The notes under the pieces were generated by a model, which searched no databases, was not told where the DNA came from, and was given only the letters and a program-made list of their open reading frames with translations. The position numbers and the translations under genes are program-made. DNA of 64,000 bases, from positions 14,587,589-14,651,588 of the forward strand of contig OY294048.1 in NCBI GenBank assembly GCA_958510825.1, in the 5' to 3' direction. Each line of letters starts with the position of its first letter. Position 1 is the first letter of the stretch. Source of the DNA: Brachypterus glaber (taxonomy: Eukaryota; Arthropoda; Insecta; Coleoptera; Kateretidae). Positions 47,243-58,166 of the stretch are shown here, piece by piece.

Positions 47243-48767
47243 CCAGTCAAATAATAAATGTAAATTGCAATAAATGTACACGGGCTGATATTTTAAAGGG
47301 TAGTAGTGGAGGGTAACAGAACACTTCTGTTAGTTTTTCACCGGGTGATTTGCTTAAGGGATGTCCGCTATCTTGAATTTTAGGGGTGAGTTTCTTAATT
47401 AATTATGTTAAAAAGGAAATTTCCAACTATTTTTGTTTGGATCATTTTTTTAATTTATTAATTACAATCGAGTTAATTTAAAAATAGCCAAGTTGGAGGT
47501 GAAACTGGTTTTTTCCATTTTTCAGACAAATTCATGGGACGATGAGCGAACTTGTAGCCCTTGAAATTCTCTATAAGCTCATACAGCCTGTTCCAGAACT
47601 CGCGTACCGAAATTTAAGAGGTGATTCTACATCCAAAAATATGAAAAAAAGTTTCTATAAAGGTTGGTCCGGAAATGAGCCCTAAGGCAGCTACGGCCCT
47701 TCGAAGATGACGTATTGAATGGGGAACAAAAAAAAGCACCAATAAAATTTTAATGCTGCAGGGTGATTCTTCATTTAAAACTGAGCAAAAAAGTATTATA
47801 CACCAAAACACCTAAATTTAATATTAAAGGAGTAATTTTTAAAAAGTAACGTTTTTGGTGGCACAAAAAGTTACTTCCTCTTAATTGCATTTTTTTTGAT
47901 AACGGTTGCTCCTACAGTGTTACACTATATGATATTTTATATGTATTTTTATTCTAGAAATCTATATTTTTTACAACAAATCCAAAAAACATACACATAG
48001 AAAAGTTTGGGGCATAAATGTTTTAAGCCTCATATATTTTGTCCGTCTGGGCACGCCTCTGGATAAATTAAAAAAATAAATTAACATAAACTTATTGCCC
48101 TTATTAATACTAGTATACATGCAAAAGCTCGCCGCTCTAGCTTAAACGGTACCCGAGTTATTAATTAAAAACCTTATTTTTATTACAATTTTAAAGGGCC
48201 CTAGATCCCTTAGGGCTCATTTCCGGACCAACCTTTATAGGAACTTTTTTTATATTTTTGGATCTAGAATCACCTCTTAAATTTTGGCATGCCAGTTATG
48301 GATCACCCTGTATATTATAAAATTTCATAGGTACTTTGGTACGGTTAGAGGAAGCAAGCGCCCATTGTAACCGTAACAAAATACTTATGAAAATGCATAA
48401 TGTATAAAACTCATAGAGAATTTCAAGAGCCACAAGTTTGCTCTTTTATTTGCACTTTTATCCTCCGATGAATAATTTGCCTGAAAAATCGAAAAAATCA
48501 ACTTCACCCCCAACATGGTAGTTTTTCAATATTTATAACTCGATTGTTATTAATATATTAAAAAAAATATTCAAACTAAAGTTGTTGGAAATTTTCTCCT
48601 TAACAAAATTGGTTATATGCATTTTTATCGTTAAGATTCATATTTGGCATTCACCCCTAAAATTCAAGATAGCGGACACCCCTTACACAAATCACCGGGA
48701 AAAAACTAACAGCCCGTGTACATTTAATGCAATTTAACATAGTAATTTTTCGTTATTTGACTGGACT
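47243..48767. mobile_element. Composite foldback E, copy A
   Basis: Outer inverted repeats start CCAGTCAAATAA and end TTATTTGACTGG. They share TGTCCGCTATCTTGAATTTT and the CACCGGG-type block (about 47280-47395 versus 48645-48767). The centre is a D-family repeat (47581-48314), itself with inverted ends, so the unit is an inverted repeat within an inverted repeat. No coding sequence. Confidence 0.8.
47581..48314 (-). repeat. D-family repeat with TACAGGGTG-type ends
   Basis: Ends resemble TATACAGGGTGATCC. Subterminal blocks TTTAAGAGGTGATT and GGTCCGGAAATGAGCCCTAA occur inverted near both ends. The interior is homologous, reversed, to 37329-37987. Noncoding; the 65-codon frame inside it is also in copy B but has no recognisable features. 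Confidence 0.75.
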
Positions 48768-50514
48768 ATTATCCCAGTGGTCCCTAAAAAACACTAACTT
48801 TAAGTACCGAGTTCACGGAAAAAAAAATTATAGCTAGGAGCGCTATAACACACATACCAAGCAAATTATAATCGCTTATTATATAAATACAAGGCTTTCT
48901 CTTACAATTATGGCAGTCAGTGTAAAAATTTATATAAAATACTTTAATTGTTTAGTGAATAATAAAATATAACAAATAGTATGGCATTTATAGCTTAAAT
49001 AGATTTAATTATTGTCCGTGCTAATAATTTTTATAATATAATAAAATTTCTGTAAATTTATAATAGTGCCTGTAATAAATATAATCGTGTCTGTAATATA
49101 TATATAATCGTTTCCAATTTATTTTTAACATTATTAGTTATTGTGTCCCTTATAATCTATAGCTTAAATCACTATAATTTGCCACTGTTACCAAATATCT
49201 TTTTTAATTCAATGAAAAAGGTTAAAATATAATTATGTCATTACTAAGATATATGTATATTTACTTTATAAACTTAGCGTAAGAAAATATAGTTTATTTC
49301 ATATTTAACTTAGTAAGAGCAAGAAATGCCAAAAAAGTAATTGAACAGCATATTTAATAAAATAAAAGCTGTTTTGTTCTAAAAATATCATTTTAATAAA
49401 ACGCAATTTTTAAAATTAGCCTAACACAACGCCTTACCTCTTGCCCCCTAAAGGGTTAAACTAAAATTGTTAAATAAAATTGAAAAATGTTTAAATAAAA
49501 CACTGTATGTGTATAAAAATAATTAGTTATCTTGCACGCTAGTTCTGGGACACGTAGTATACCTACCGTAATTTATTTCCTATTAATAAAATAAATAAAA
49601 ACTTAAATAGCGGCCGAAATCAGAAAAGGTTTTCTTATTGGACTTTTTAAAATTACTGTTTACTTTAACGTTTATATAAAAATATACCATTATTTGATTT
49701 TAATTATATTAAACAAACTTAAATCTAAACGAAAATTAATTAAAATATTTTTAATTGAATATATAATTGATGAGTTTGCTACTCTGATTTTAATTACCAG
49801 GGTTGTTTTCTGTAAAAATATTTTCCTTTTGTTCTTCAGAGAACGCCTTATATCACACTAGTTTGATATTTTTATATCACCCTAGTTTGTTATTTATGTA
49901 TGTAGGTTTGCCTAATTTCACGTATGTAGGTTTTCCTCAGTTTACGTTGTAGATTCTACGAATTTAGCTCACCTCGTTTTATATGCTATTTTCCACCTCT
50001 CATCACAGAATTTTATGATCTCTTTTATGTTTTTCATGTCAAAAATAGAAACTATAGTTATAACCTTACTGAATTACTTGGGATGTTTTATTTATGTCTA
50101 GATTTTATAAAAATTACCTAATTTACCTTACATTTTATAAAAAACATCAAAATACACGATATTTTTCTTATGAAATCGTAAAACATTACAATTTTACTGT
50201 TTTATATGGGAACATATCTAAAGTAATCTAATTTAATTAGCAAACTGTCTTGCCTTGATTTACACAAGAGGCTTGCGTTTTAGGCAACCCATTAAACCCT
50301 AGCTGTACAATACCTATATTGTATTGTATAATATTGTATTAAATTTAAAAACCAAGAAAACCGAAATTAAAAGAAAATCATATTTCCTGTTTAACATACA
50401 TAAATTTGTATGCTATTTTTTGCATTGTAGAAGAAAGAAAGAAAAAAAAGGAGAGAAAAGATGAAATGTTTCAAATAGTATAGCTTTTTTACGTTGATCG
50501 ACGTTTTTATATGA

Positions 50515-50720
50515 AAAAAAGATTATTTACATGAAACAAAAGTTCTGTCTGTCGGTCTGTGTGTCCGGGAAATTTATGACCACGAAAACTCGAGAACTCA
50601 TCAAGTCAAATATTTCAAATTTGGAAAATAGGTTCTCGACTGAGATTTTTATTGAAAAAAATCGGGGTTAAGTAAGAAGGTGGAAAAAGGTAAAAATTAT
50701 TTAAACAATCAAAAAATTTC
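50515..50720 (+). repeat. F-family repeat in duplication copy A
   Basis: Contains TTCTGTCTGTCGGTCTGTG and GGAAATTTATGACCACGA. It is preceded by a purine-rich stretch (50428-50470). Confidence 0.65.
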
Positions 50721-51454
50721 GTCTTTTAAGAGAAAATTTTTTTGGGAAATAATTCATTTTAAAATATATTACCTATATGGGTGGAATGAACCTTAAAAAG
50801 TGGTCCAGCAACATGTTTCTGTAGGAACCCAGTTTATCCACATAAGTATTGACAATTTAGCATTTATATGCTTTATACATGTACTAAAATAACGCTAAAA
50901 TTTTCGTACATAACCTTACTTTTCGTGTTTTCGGTAGACGATATAACAGGGTGAAAAGTTATAACTTTTTCTCACTACCAACTAGGTAAGTTGACATTAC
51001 TTAATCAAAAAGCCGATAGTAATGGAAAGTACTATATCGAGCATACTTAGTGATAGATGAAATCAATACAAACAAAACCGTAACTAGACAGAAAAAACGA
51101 TTTACCGCTAAAGGAAACGAAGTGTCCGACACTTACCCCCCCTAGACACAAGATTTCTTAATTTTATAGAGTAATTCCATAAAAAAATTATTTGTTGAAT
51201 TGTCACATAGATAAATGTCAAAAATACTATTAATAAAATACGATTCTAACTCCTTGGTAGTGAGAAGAACGTAATGCGCTATTCGTAGGTAAGTTTTTTT
51301 TCTGTCTTCGGTCGTATTTATGGACCTTAGCTCCTCTTCCGACCTCACAAAGAAAAATTCACTTACCTCTACTAGAAGCGCAAATAACTATTACGTCGCA
51401 TTTGCCCACAGTGCGGAAAACAACCTGATAAACTTGGATCACTTATTTTTTATT

Positions 51455-52021
51455 TTTTTATATTTTGCGACTCTTATAAGCTGATAATCACATGATTTTG
51501 CGTGTTCTTATAGGCCCATAAAAGGTCTGAACTTGTTTTTTCTTTTGGGTTGGCAATAGACAAAAGCCTATCGCTTGAAGTTTTCCGTTCAAATGTCAAT
51601 GTCGCTTTAACAAAATTTTGTGTTACGGTTATTTTTTACTGTGTTAAAATTGTGGCTTAGTTAGGGCTTGATGTGCCGTCATGTATCTTGTAAGCCAGTC
51701 ACGGTATGGAATTCTTATGTACTATGCGTGTTATGAGAGGATGTGGATATGCCTTTAATTGCAGTGAAAAAGAGAAGAGATAACTATAAAATTTATCAAA
51801 ATATCATTTGCCAACCCAAAACAAAAATCCCTAAATCTGTCATCAATTTAAATGTAAGTTTTTTGAAATTTTATAGTAAAATAGAAAAAATTGTACAAAT
51901 CACTCGTTTCATAACACGTTTTTAGAGCACTAGTACTCGCCGCAGGCGGCTTGTTTTTTTAACCTTGTACTCGTGCGATAAAAAAGTATGTTATGAAACG
52001 TACTTTAATATACTATAATAC
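51455..52021 (+). repeat. C-family repeat, copy C2, with terminal hairpin
   Basis: Homologous to C1. It ends with a hairpin (51906-51999) whose arms begin GTTTCATAACACG and end GTTATGAAAC, followed by TACTTTAATATACTAT. The exon-like block from AATTGCAG to AATGTAAGT (about 51757-51860) reads KKRRDNYKIYQNIICQPK in one frame, but no longer gene is attached. Confidence 0.75.
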
Positions 52022-52175
52022 GTATTAACTCAAAAATAAGCTAAAATTAGGATCAGTTATTACAAGAAGCTAGATTAGTACAAAATTTTAATGACGCTAC
52101 AACATGAAAACTAATAAAAATTGGATAACATACTCATATTATGAGTTTTTTTTTAAATAATTTTTATGTGTACAA

Positions 52176-53132
52176 TATGGGACTTTCTGAGTGAAATCTT
52201 GGAAATCTGACGGACAATTTTTAATTTTTTTGTAATTTTCAGCATTTATTTATAGTGGTAAAAGACACATATAGCATATAGCAATGGTTGCTTTTGCAAA
52301 AGTTCGTTAAATTGTGTTTTATAAAATGATTAATTTGTCTCTAAATATGAACAAGATATAATATATTATATATTATCTTAAAATGCATGTAGGTATTTAA
52401 AAGTGAGTGTTTATTCTAAATTAAGTAATAAATACGTTATTCAGTTTGTGTTTAAACTAAATAAGCCCAAAATGTCTATTTACCACTACGTAAATTATCT
52501 GCCATGGTTTATTCAACAAAAGTAAGGATAATTCAATTATTATCAAGGATTTATTTGACAATAAACAGGTATGGGATTAAAGATTAATTGAAAATGTCAG
52601 ACGTCGAAAAAATGGCGCCCGTTTGAAACTTCAAAATTAATAAAATATTATAAAATGTAAATTATTAAACCACAAATATTTTTTTCTAACATCTCAGTAA
52701 AAGCCTTCCACATTAAAAAAAATACTGTTGAATAGCAAAAAATATTTAGAATTTTGTAGTGTTTTTTTGAATTCATATTTTCGTGGTTATCAAAGCGTAA
52801 TTTAAAAATCCATTTTTAATGTATTTTTTCTCTATTTTGGGAAAATTAATGGGTAATTTGTTCTGTATAATTGAAAAGCGCGTGAATTGTTCTTTTAATA
52901 AAGGATTTTAGCATATCTGTAAGTTTTATCGTTGATAAGCTATAAGCAACTAAATAGTCACGCGCAAGCAGGTATGTTTAAACTTTTAAGTGGTGTATCA
53001 GTAATTTAAATAGTTGGAGACCTAAAAACCATTGTTATATGTGTCATTTAACACTATAAATAAATGCTGAAAGTTACAAAAAAAATAAAAATTGTCCGTC
53101 AGATTTCCGAGATTTCACTCAGAAAGTCCCAT
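52176..53132. mobile_element. TIR element, about 960 bp
   Basis: Left end TATGGGACTTTCTGAGTGAA, right end its complement. Arms of about 110 bp also share TCTGACGGACAATTTTTA and CAGCATTTATTTATAGTG. The interior (52290-53010) is AT-rich with no coding potential recognised. Confidence 0.78.
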
Positions 53133-53564
53133 ATACGCCTGGAGTTTGGTTCGTTCCTTCCGACTTACCATGTACATGTAATATCGATTTTAATAACATA
53201 TCGATATGATTTATTTATTGAAAATATCACTTATCTGAGTGGCTGGCAAGTGCATTAAGAGATCAGCGCCCGGGGCGACATCTGGCTATGTTATTTAGTA
53301 TCCTCTATTAGCATATTTCGCAGATAACATCTTGTACCTTGTAAATAAGTCGATCTTTTTTTCGCGAGAATCAATTACGGCAAATTACATTAAAATTGTT
53401 CGAATATACACAAATTAAACGAGCCTTAATAAATAAGAGCTGCAACATGCGCAGATTTATAACTTGTCCCGCTTAAATTGAAATTCTCGCGATCTTTTTT
53501 AATCAAATTATTTTGCAACGTCTATTTAAGGTGGGTGAACCAATTATTGACATGTTCCTGATTA

Positions 53565-53725
53565 ATAATATACAGGCAAACAGACAAACACGAAATATTA
53601 CAACACGTTCAATAACTAATGAACACATAAACGTACCACTGTATAAAAAGTCATTTTTACAAAGATTTATTTTTTATTTGGGACCAAAACTGTACAATCC
53701 ACTTCCTGTTCGTATTCTCTCTCTT

Positions 53726-53765
<40 letters not shown>

Positions 53766-53817
53766 GACTAAGACCAAAACTGTACAATCCACTTCCTGTT
53801 CGTATTCTCTCTCTTTG

Positions 53818-53894
<77 letters not shown>

Positions 53895-54098
53895 ATTTAT
53901 CTTTCTCTCTCTATTTCCCTATTTCTCTATTATAATATACTTTATTTTTAATTTTTTATATGTTCATGATTTTGATTACTATAAAATAAATGTAACATGT
54001 TTCTTTCACGATACAGGCTAAGCCTAGTGTGAAGTTTAGTTTATAATATATTTTAGATATGTAATATTTGTTAAAGTGAATAAATAAATAAATAAATA
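53565..54098 (+). mobile_element. 5'-truncated LINE: ORF2 C-terminus and 3' tail
   Basis: From about 53570 the plus-strand frame reads RSITNEHINVPLYKKSF, then LGPKLYNPLPVRI, which resembles the end of ORF2 in Jockey/CR1-type non-LTR retrotransposons (a conserved block ending in LG.KLYN.LP). After this the frame runs into a CT microsatellite, part of a local duplication, then a 3' untranslated region and an AATA-repeat tail at 54078-54098. Flanking sequence on each side belongs to transposon H2, so this is a 5'-truncated insertion, as expected for target-primed reverse transcription. Clade assignment is tentative. Confidence 0.65.
53681..53935 (+). repeat. CT microsatellite with an 89-bp tandem duplication
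   Basis: GACCAAAACTGTACAATCC occurs at 53682 and again at 53771, each followed by a long CT/CTTT tract (53715-53763 and 53807-53905). The duplicated unit covers the last codons of the LINE ORF and the start of the microsatellite. Any protein read through it is a Leu-Ser repeat and not meaningful. Confidence 0.9.
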
Positions 54099-54353
54099 TT
54101 GTCACCCCCTCTTTAACTTGTTAGTACGTTCTCTGTGTTATAGCTGGCCAGTATATATGTTATATCGTAAAGATGTCTGTAAATATGATGTATTCAGTTG
54201 AAAAAGGCGTACACAAAAATGCAGTTCGCGTTTCATGCTTTCCACTATAAAAGCTTGTAAGATTGTGCTGACTTTCGCAAGCTGGTAGCATCGATTATTG
54301 CAAGGGCACAAAGGTAGGCACAAACATGCACATTCTTGGCCCAGTTTTGAATC

Positions 54354-54490
54354 TTGGTTCTGAAGAAAATCACCAGGCCGATATGGGATTGTAATCGATA
54401 CATACATGAAGAGTGCGTGGCGCTTACTAAAATCGACAAATTATTATTTAAGTGCCCAAATTGTACCCAAAAACAGCTGACATTTTTATG
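54354..54490 (+). pseudogene. PHD-like zinc-finger remnant of the H transposon
   Basis: The frame reads WDCNRYIHEECVALTK, then KCPNC after 10 more residues. The pattern Cys-x4-His-x2-Cys followed by Cys-x2-Cys matches the second half of a PHD finger. The first half would lie upstream, where the frame is lost. The homologous stretch in H1 (minus strand, about 27075-27170) shows DCNQYVHEEG and KCLNC with a stop right after, so both copies are decayed. Several insect DNA transposons carry a C-terminal PHD-like finger. That this is the transposase C-terminus is inference. Confidence 0.45.
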
Positions 54491-54556
54491 TTGCCACAAT
54501 ATTTTCTTATTAGTTTCTTATTTTTTTGTAAGTTTGTTTTTTTCTATTAATGCCAG

Positions 54557-54822
54557 TTTATGTTTGTTTATGTTTGTTTTTAACCTCGTACTATGCTACT
54601 TAATTAAGCATCCCCTAAGTCCAGGACTTGTGTGGGCTAGTAGTAGAGGGAACCACCGGCTTTAATTGACTTTCGAACCAATATATCTAGGGAGTACGCC
54701 TTCGCCAAATTTCAATTATTAATTAACTGAAAAAGTCAATCGGCGCCAGTGAGGTTTGAACTCACGATCATTAGATCAGTGTCAGGCTATATCGATGCCA
54801 TTGACCACTGAGCTAAATCTCC
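54557..54822 (-). mobile_element. tRNA-derived SINE, copy S4, inside transposon H2
   Basis: Full-length reverse-strand copy with tail repeats of TTTATGTTTG type at 54557-54580, body, and tRNA-like head to 54822. CCAGT occurs at both ends (54553-54557 and 54821-54825), a likely short target duplication. The uninterrupted homologous sequence in H1 (near 26996-27020, reverse) serves as the empty site. Confidence 0.88.
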
Positions 54823-54938
54823 AGTACTCTGGCAATATTTGGGACATGAGTTCCTAACATTGTCCGTATGCAATCATTTTTAAAAATAAATATTTCCTCC
54901 TGCAGTTTGTTTATTTTTTACCCATTAGAATAAAGATA

Positions 54939-55182
54939 CACTGTTAAAAAGGATTTATTTGGATATGGCCAATTAAATTATTTGGTTGTGAGTAACAGAT
55001 TTTATTTGGGCCAAATAAATATTTAGTTCATGTAAACAAATATTTTAATTTCAAAATGATTTATTAATGGGAACAAAATAGTTTATTTGACAGAAATAAA
55101 ATTTATTTGTCACAACCAAATAATTCAATTGGCCATATCCAACCAAATATTTTGTTGACACAAATAAACCGTTTTATCAGTG
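54939..55182. mobile_element. Tc1/mariner-like MITE in H2
   Basis: 244 bp with ends CACTGTTAAAA and TTTTATCAGTG, arms of about 55 bp (GGATATGGCCAATTAAATTA and its complement) and TA on each side (54937-54938 and 55183-55184). H1 preserves the unoccupied site (ATAAAGATATGTTTAT in reverse near 26880-26895) with a single TA. CACTG ends and TA duplication are typical of the Tc1/mariner group. Confidence 0.88.
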
Positions 55183-55430
55183 TATGTTTATAATTAATGT
55201 AGTAAAGTTTCAGGTGATTACAAATAAATTTGAATGCAGTAAAAAATAAAAAGTCTTAATACGGCAATAACTGGCTCACCCACCTTATTTTAAATAAAAC
55301 TGTTTTTATAGGGATTGATTTAATACAATGTAAACATAAAACGATGCTTCTCTCTAAAAGTTACATTTAGGGCTAGTCGAATGATGTTCCATTTAACACC
55401 GCAAATAACCTTTCTTGCTGCTATCATAAC

Positions 55431-55667
55431 ATTAGATCATATATACATAGATATGGCATTAATGTTGATTTGTTTTATGTAGAACATATACAAAATCAAT
55501 TGTAAACAAACCACTATAGCGGTGAGGTTGAGGGGAGGTGAAGTATAACATATTCGTAAACAAACCACTATAGCGGTGGGTAGTGACCAGAAGCGGGAAG
55601 GATATAACAATGAAAACATTTCGGTTTGACGTGGACTCAAGGCGCATCTATGTATATATGATCTAAT
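55431..55667. mobile_element. hAT-like MITE with perfect TIRs and 8-bp TSD
   Basis: 237 bp with perfect 22-bp terminal inverted repeats (start ATTAGATCATATATACATAG) and a perfect 8-bp duplication ATCATAAC at 55423-55430 and 55668-55675. An 8-bp TSD suggests hAT-type transposase, although the TIR lacks the usual CAG start. Inside, the segment GTAAACAAACCACTATAGCG is directly repeated (55503 and 55557). No coding potential. Perfect TIRs and TSD mean recent insertion. Confidence 0.88.
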
Positions 55668-55675
55668 ATCATAAC

Positions 55676-57570
55676 TCCCCGTTGACCCTGTAACCTTATG
55701 GTAAAGTGAAATATGGTTAAAATTGAAGGAAAGTCTTTAACTCAACGTTAATCATATTTCACTTGGCGCGGACTACAAAAGTCCTCAATCTTTTGGTAAA
55801 AGATTAGTTTTAATTGGACATCCCGTTCAAAAGTTATAACGTTTAGAACCAGATGGACAGAGAATCTAATATTGTTTTAATACGCAATTTTTCATATTTT
55901 TGACGTTACACAAAAAATTGACTTCTGCTTCGACGCTTAAGCAGAAAACAGTAATTTTGCGCTCTTAATACAAAATTAACTATTTTGCTATATTTTTATA
56001 ACGGTTTTGCACACGGACAAATTATTAATAAAAACAAGTACGTAATAATCAATCAAGTCGCTCAAAAGTTTGCAAGCATGTTAAGTAATTAATTTAAATG
56101 TTTGCTTGACTGAAATTAAATATATATCTTACGTAGACTAATATAAAAATAGGTTAAAACTTGATTTAAATACTAAAAAAAATAATGAAAAATATTACTT
56201 AAATTTACTTGCCAACAAGTACTAAAACTATTGAACTAGCACAAGTATCACTCTTCATATTAATTCATTTTTTGTGCCAATCGATTATTTCAGATATTTG
56301 TATAATACTTGGAGGAAAAACGCCAGACAACATTTTCTGTGGATTCCCGTGGAGCGTCTCAAAATAAATCATTTCGATCTGTTATTAAAGTCGATATTAA
56401 GTATAGTTTTTTTACACTCGTCTTCTGCAATTCATATAATTCATCAGAAATTATTACGTTATATTTTACAACAACATGTCCATTACCTTAACCCATAATT
56501 AGGCGAGTTATTTTGATTTATTTTCATTAAATTACAGCCTACGCCGTCCAATTTTCTTTATCAATATATTTCTGTACCACTTTTTACACTCAAGAATCAT
56601 ATAAATCTTTTTAGTTGATATTTCTTTATATGGAACATATATAATTTTCATAGAAAATATAACATATCTGCAATGAGAATTGATAAATATAGAAAAGTGA
56701 AACTTTTTAATATCTAATTAAAATGTTTTTTTTTTTGTTAAAATTTGTGAATAAAATTAAGAAAACCCCCCTGATGATCCCATGAAAATCAAAAGTTTTT
56801 TTGTCTGTCAGACGGTATAGTCTCTCTGCGGGCATGCAAAAATGGGATAAATACATCAAAATCTGGAAAACTTTAATTTTTTCTATTAAGTATTGAAATT
56901 TTCTTTCATCTCTAGTCAGCGAATATAATACTATTTCTTTGTAACAATTTGTAAATTTGTAAAAAAAATAAGTTCCCTGTTGAGGATCACACAAAAATTG
57001 ATTTTAAGCTTTAAACTTATGATTTTAAGTTTAAAGTTGGTTTGGATCTGTCCTCTGGACCTCGGATTTTCTGTATGTGCCTTGGTGTTACCTTAATTAA
57101 AATGAATAGATTAATTTAAAAAACAGATAAAAGATTGGATCAAAATCTTTAGATTACATCAAAATCTATACATCTATAGAAACTTTTTTTTGTCATAGAG
57201 AAGGTTGGTTTGACAATTTTGTATTATTTATATGCTGAATTATTTTTATTATTTTTATTATTTTTATATAGTTTATAAATATTTAAATAATATTTAAAAC
57301 TATATTCGGGCTTTAATGGTTTTAAATAATTGAATTTTACAATGTAAAAATTAATTTTGCGCTTGTTTATTTGATTATAAATTCAATGGAAAACATGTAA
57401 TATATTCCATTTACCATGGTGGTTTATGTTTTAATGTATGAAATAATTATGTACTTAAAAAGACTCGACTTTCCGGATGCATATATTTAGGATATGTATG
57501 TGTGAATTCACAAATTCACAAATACTATAGGAAAGTGACTCTATATACCGGATGTCAAAAGAAGTATTTT
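55676..57570. other. AT-rich DNA before the Penelope element
   Basis: No gene. A GTCTGTCAGACGG palindrome near 56801 faintly recalls the F family. Frames at 56274-56498 and 56707-56994 lack motifs. Confidence 0.55.
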
Positions 57571-57708
57571 AGATTTTAAGCTTTCACGGCCATTAAGATA
57601 TAAAGAACTTTCACTTTCGGGTTTAGACCGTGTTAATGGATTTTCACTTTCCGACGTTTCGTCTCTTACTACTAGAGACATCTTCAGGGATTAATCTGAA
57701 ACTAAGTT
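57571..57708 (-). repeat. Penelope-like element 3' terminal repeat with hammerhead-like core
   Basis: Noncoding tail downstream of the endonuclease stop. On the coding strand it holds CTGAAGA, then a six-base-pair stem (GTCTCT/AGAGAC) with a short loop, then GAAACGTC. This resembles the CUGANGA...GAAA core of hammerhead ribozymes, which are known in the terminal repeats of Penelope-like elements. There is one extra U before the stem, and stem III is not evident within a single copy. The same roughly 135-bp sequence occurs twice in inverted orientation at 5537-5785, which shows it is a mobile terminal unit. Its outer edge is taken where that similarity ends, near 57571. Confidence 0.75.
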
Positions 57709-57730
57709 TCGAATCAACTTGTGTCACTAT

Positions 57731-58137
57731 TTATGACGAGTTGTGGTTATTCACCCGTGACGACCTTTTTCCTATCAAAGACTTCCATATTGCAGGTAAG
57801 TGATAACCAGTGTCCCGATTGATATTGTTAGGATGCTTGATGATTTCTATCGATTCCCGTATCTTCCTTGGCATTTTTCTGTTTTCTGTTAATATTTGTT
57901 TTGTTTCAGACAAATTGATTTTATGACCTGTTTCATTTACATGTTCGGCTACTGCCGATAAGGAAATTTGTTTCTTTCTTATATTGCGCTCATGCTCTTG
58001 AAGTCTTGTAGAAATTTTTCTCTTAGTTTCACCTATGTAAACCGTACCACAGGAGCAGGGTATTTTATATACGCCTTCTGAACTCAGGGGTATTTGTCTT
58101 TTGTTGAAGTCAAACATTGACCTAATTTTTGGTTGGA
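57731..58137 (-). pseudogene. Penelope-like element GIY-YIG endonuclease domain
   Basis: C-terminal endonuclease of the same Penelope-like element, which in this family nicks DNA to prime reverse transcription. In the 128-residue open frame the GIY motif is GVY (15-17) and the YIG motif is YIG (27-29). Between them is a Cys-x-Cys pair (21, 23). Arg38 and the EH at 41-42 match the conserved helix after YIG. His59 and His65 could complete a zinc site with the cysteines, as known for PLE endonucleases. A Glu in RESIEI (88 or 91) is the likely metal-binding residue. The start at the Met is arbitrary: in the intact polyprotein this domain is fused downstream of the RT. Here it is in another frame, separated by two probable one-base deletions. 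The terminal repeat follows the stop codon closely. Confidence 0.93.
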
Positions 58138-58166
58138 CCGAAATATAGGCTTAATATTTGACTTTT

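Larger units (their letters stand above)
47241..51774 (+). repeat. Duplicated segment of about 4.5 kb, copy A
   Basis: Nearly identical, with few substitutions by eye, to 59439-64000. Differences include about 60 bp present only in copy B near 61395-61455, about 40 bp present only in copy A near 50368-50410, and a short divergent patch near 50075-50095. Copy A probably continues past 51774, but copy B runs off the window there. No reading frame over 70 codons. It contains a composite foldback (47243-48767), a D-family repeat, an F-family block and part of a C-family block. Confidence 0.95.
53528..55286 (+). mobile_element. DNA transposon remnant H2, host of three insertions
   Basis: Starts AAGGTGGGTGAACCAATTAT and ends ATAACTGGCTCACCCACCTT, terminal inverted repeats shared with H1. 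The copy is broken by a LINE tail (about 53565-54098), SINE S4 (54557-54822) and a Tc1/mariner-like MITE (54939-55182). When these are removed the remainder aligns with H1 reversed. The comparison gives empty sites for the SINE and the MITE. Remaining coding trace: the second half of a PHD-like zinc finger at 54354-54490. Confidence 0.78.

Noticed and set aside
47614..47811. 65-codon ORF conserved at 59810-60007
   Set aside because: Identity reflects the recent duplication, not selection; the frame lies in a noncoding D repeat with no motif.
51720..51780. THAP-like zinc-finger start (CGYAFNC in one frame)
   Set aside because: Cysteine spacing does not match, the frame stops within a few codons, and copy C1 lacks the segment.
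53513..54021. 140- and 98-codon Leu/Ser-rich ORFs
   Set aside because: The second parts are CT microsatellite read-through; only the segment before the repeat resembles a LINE protein end.
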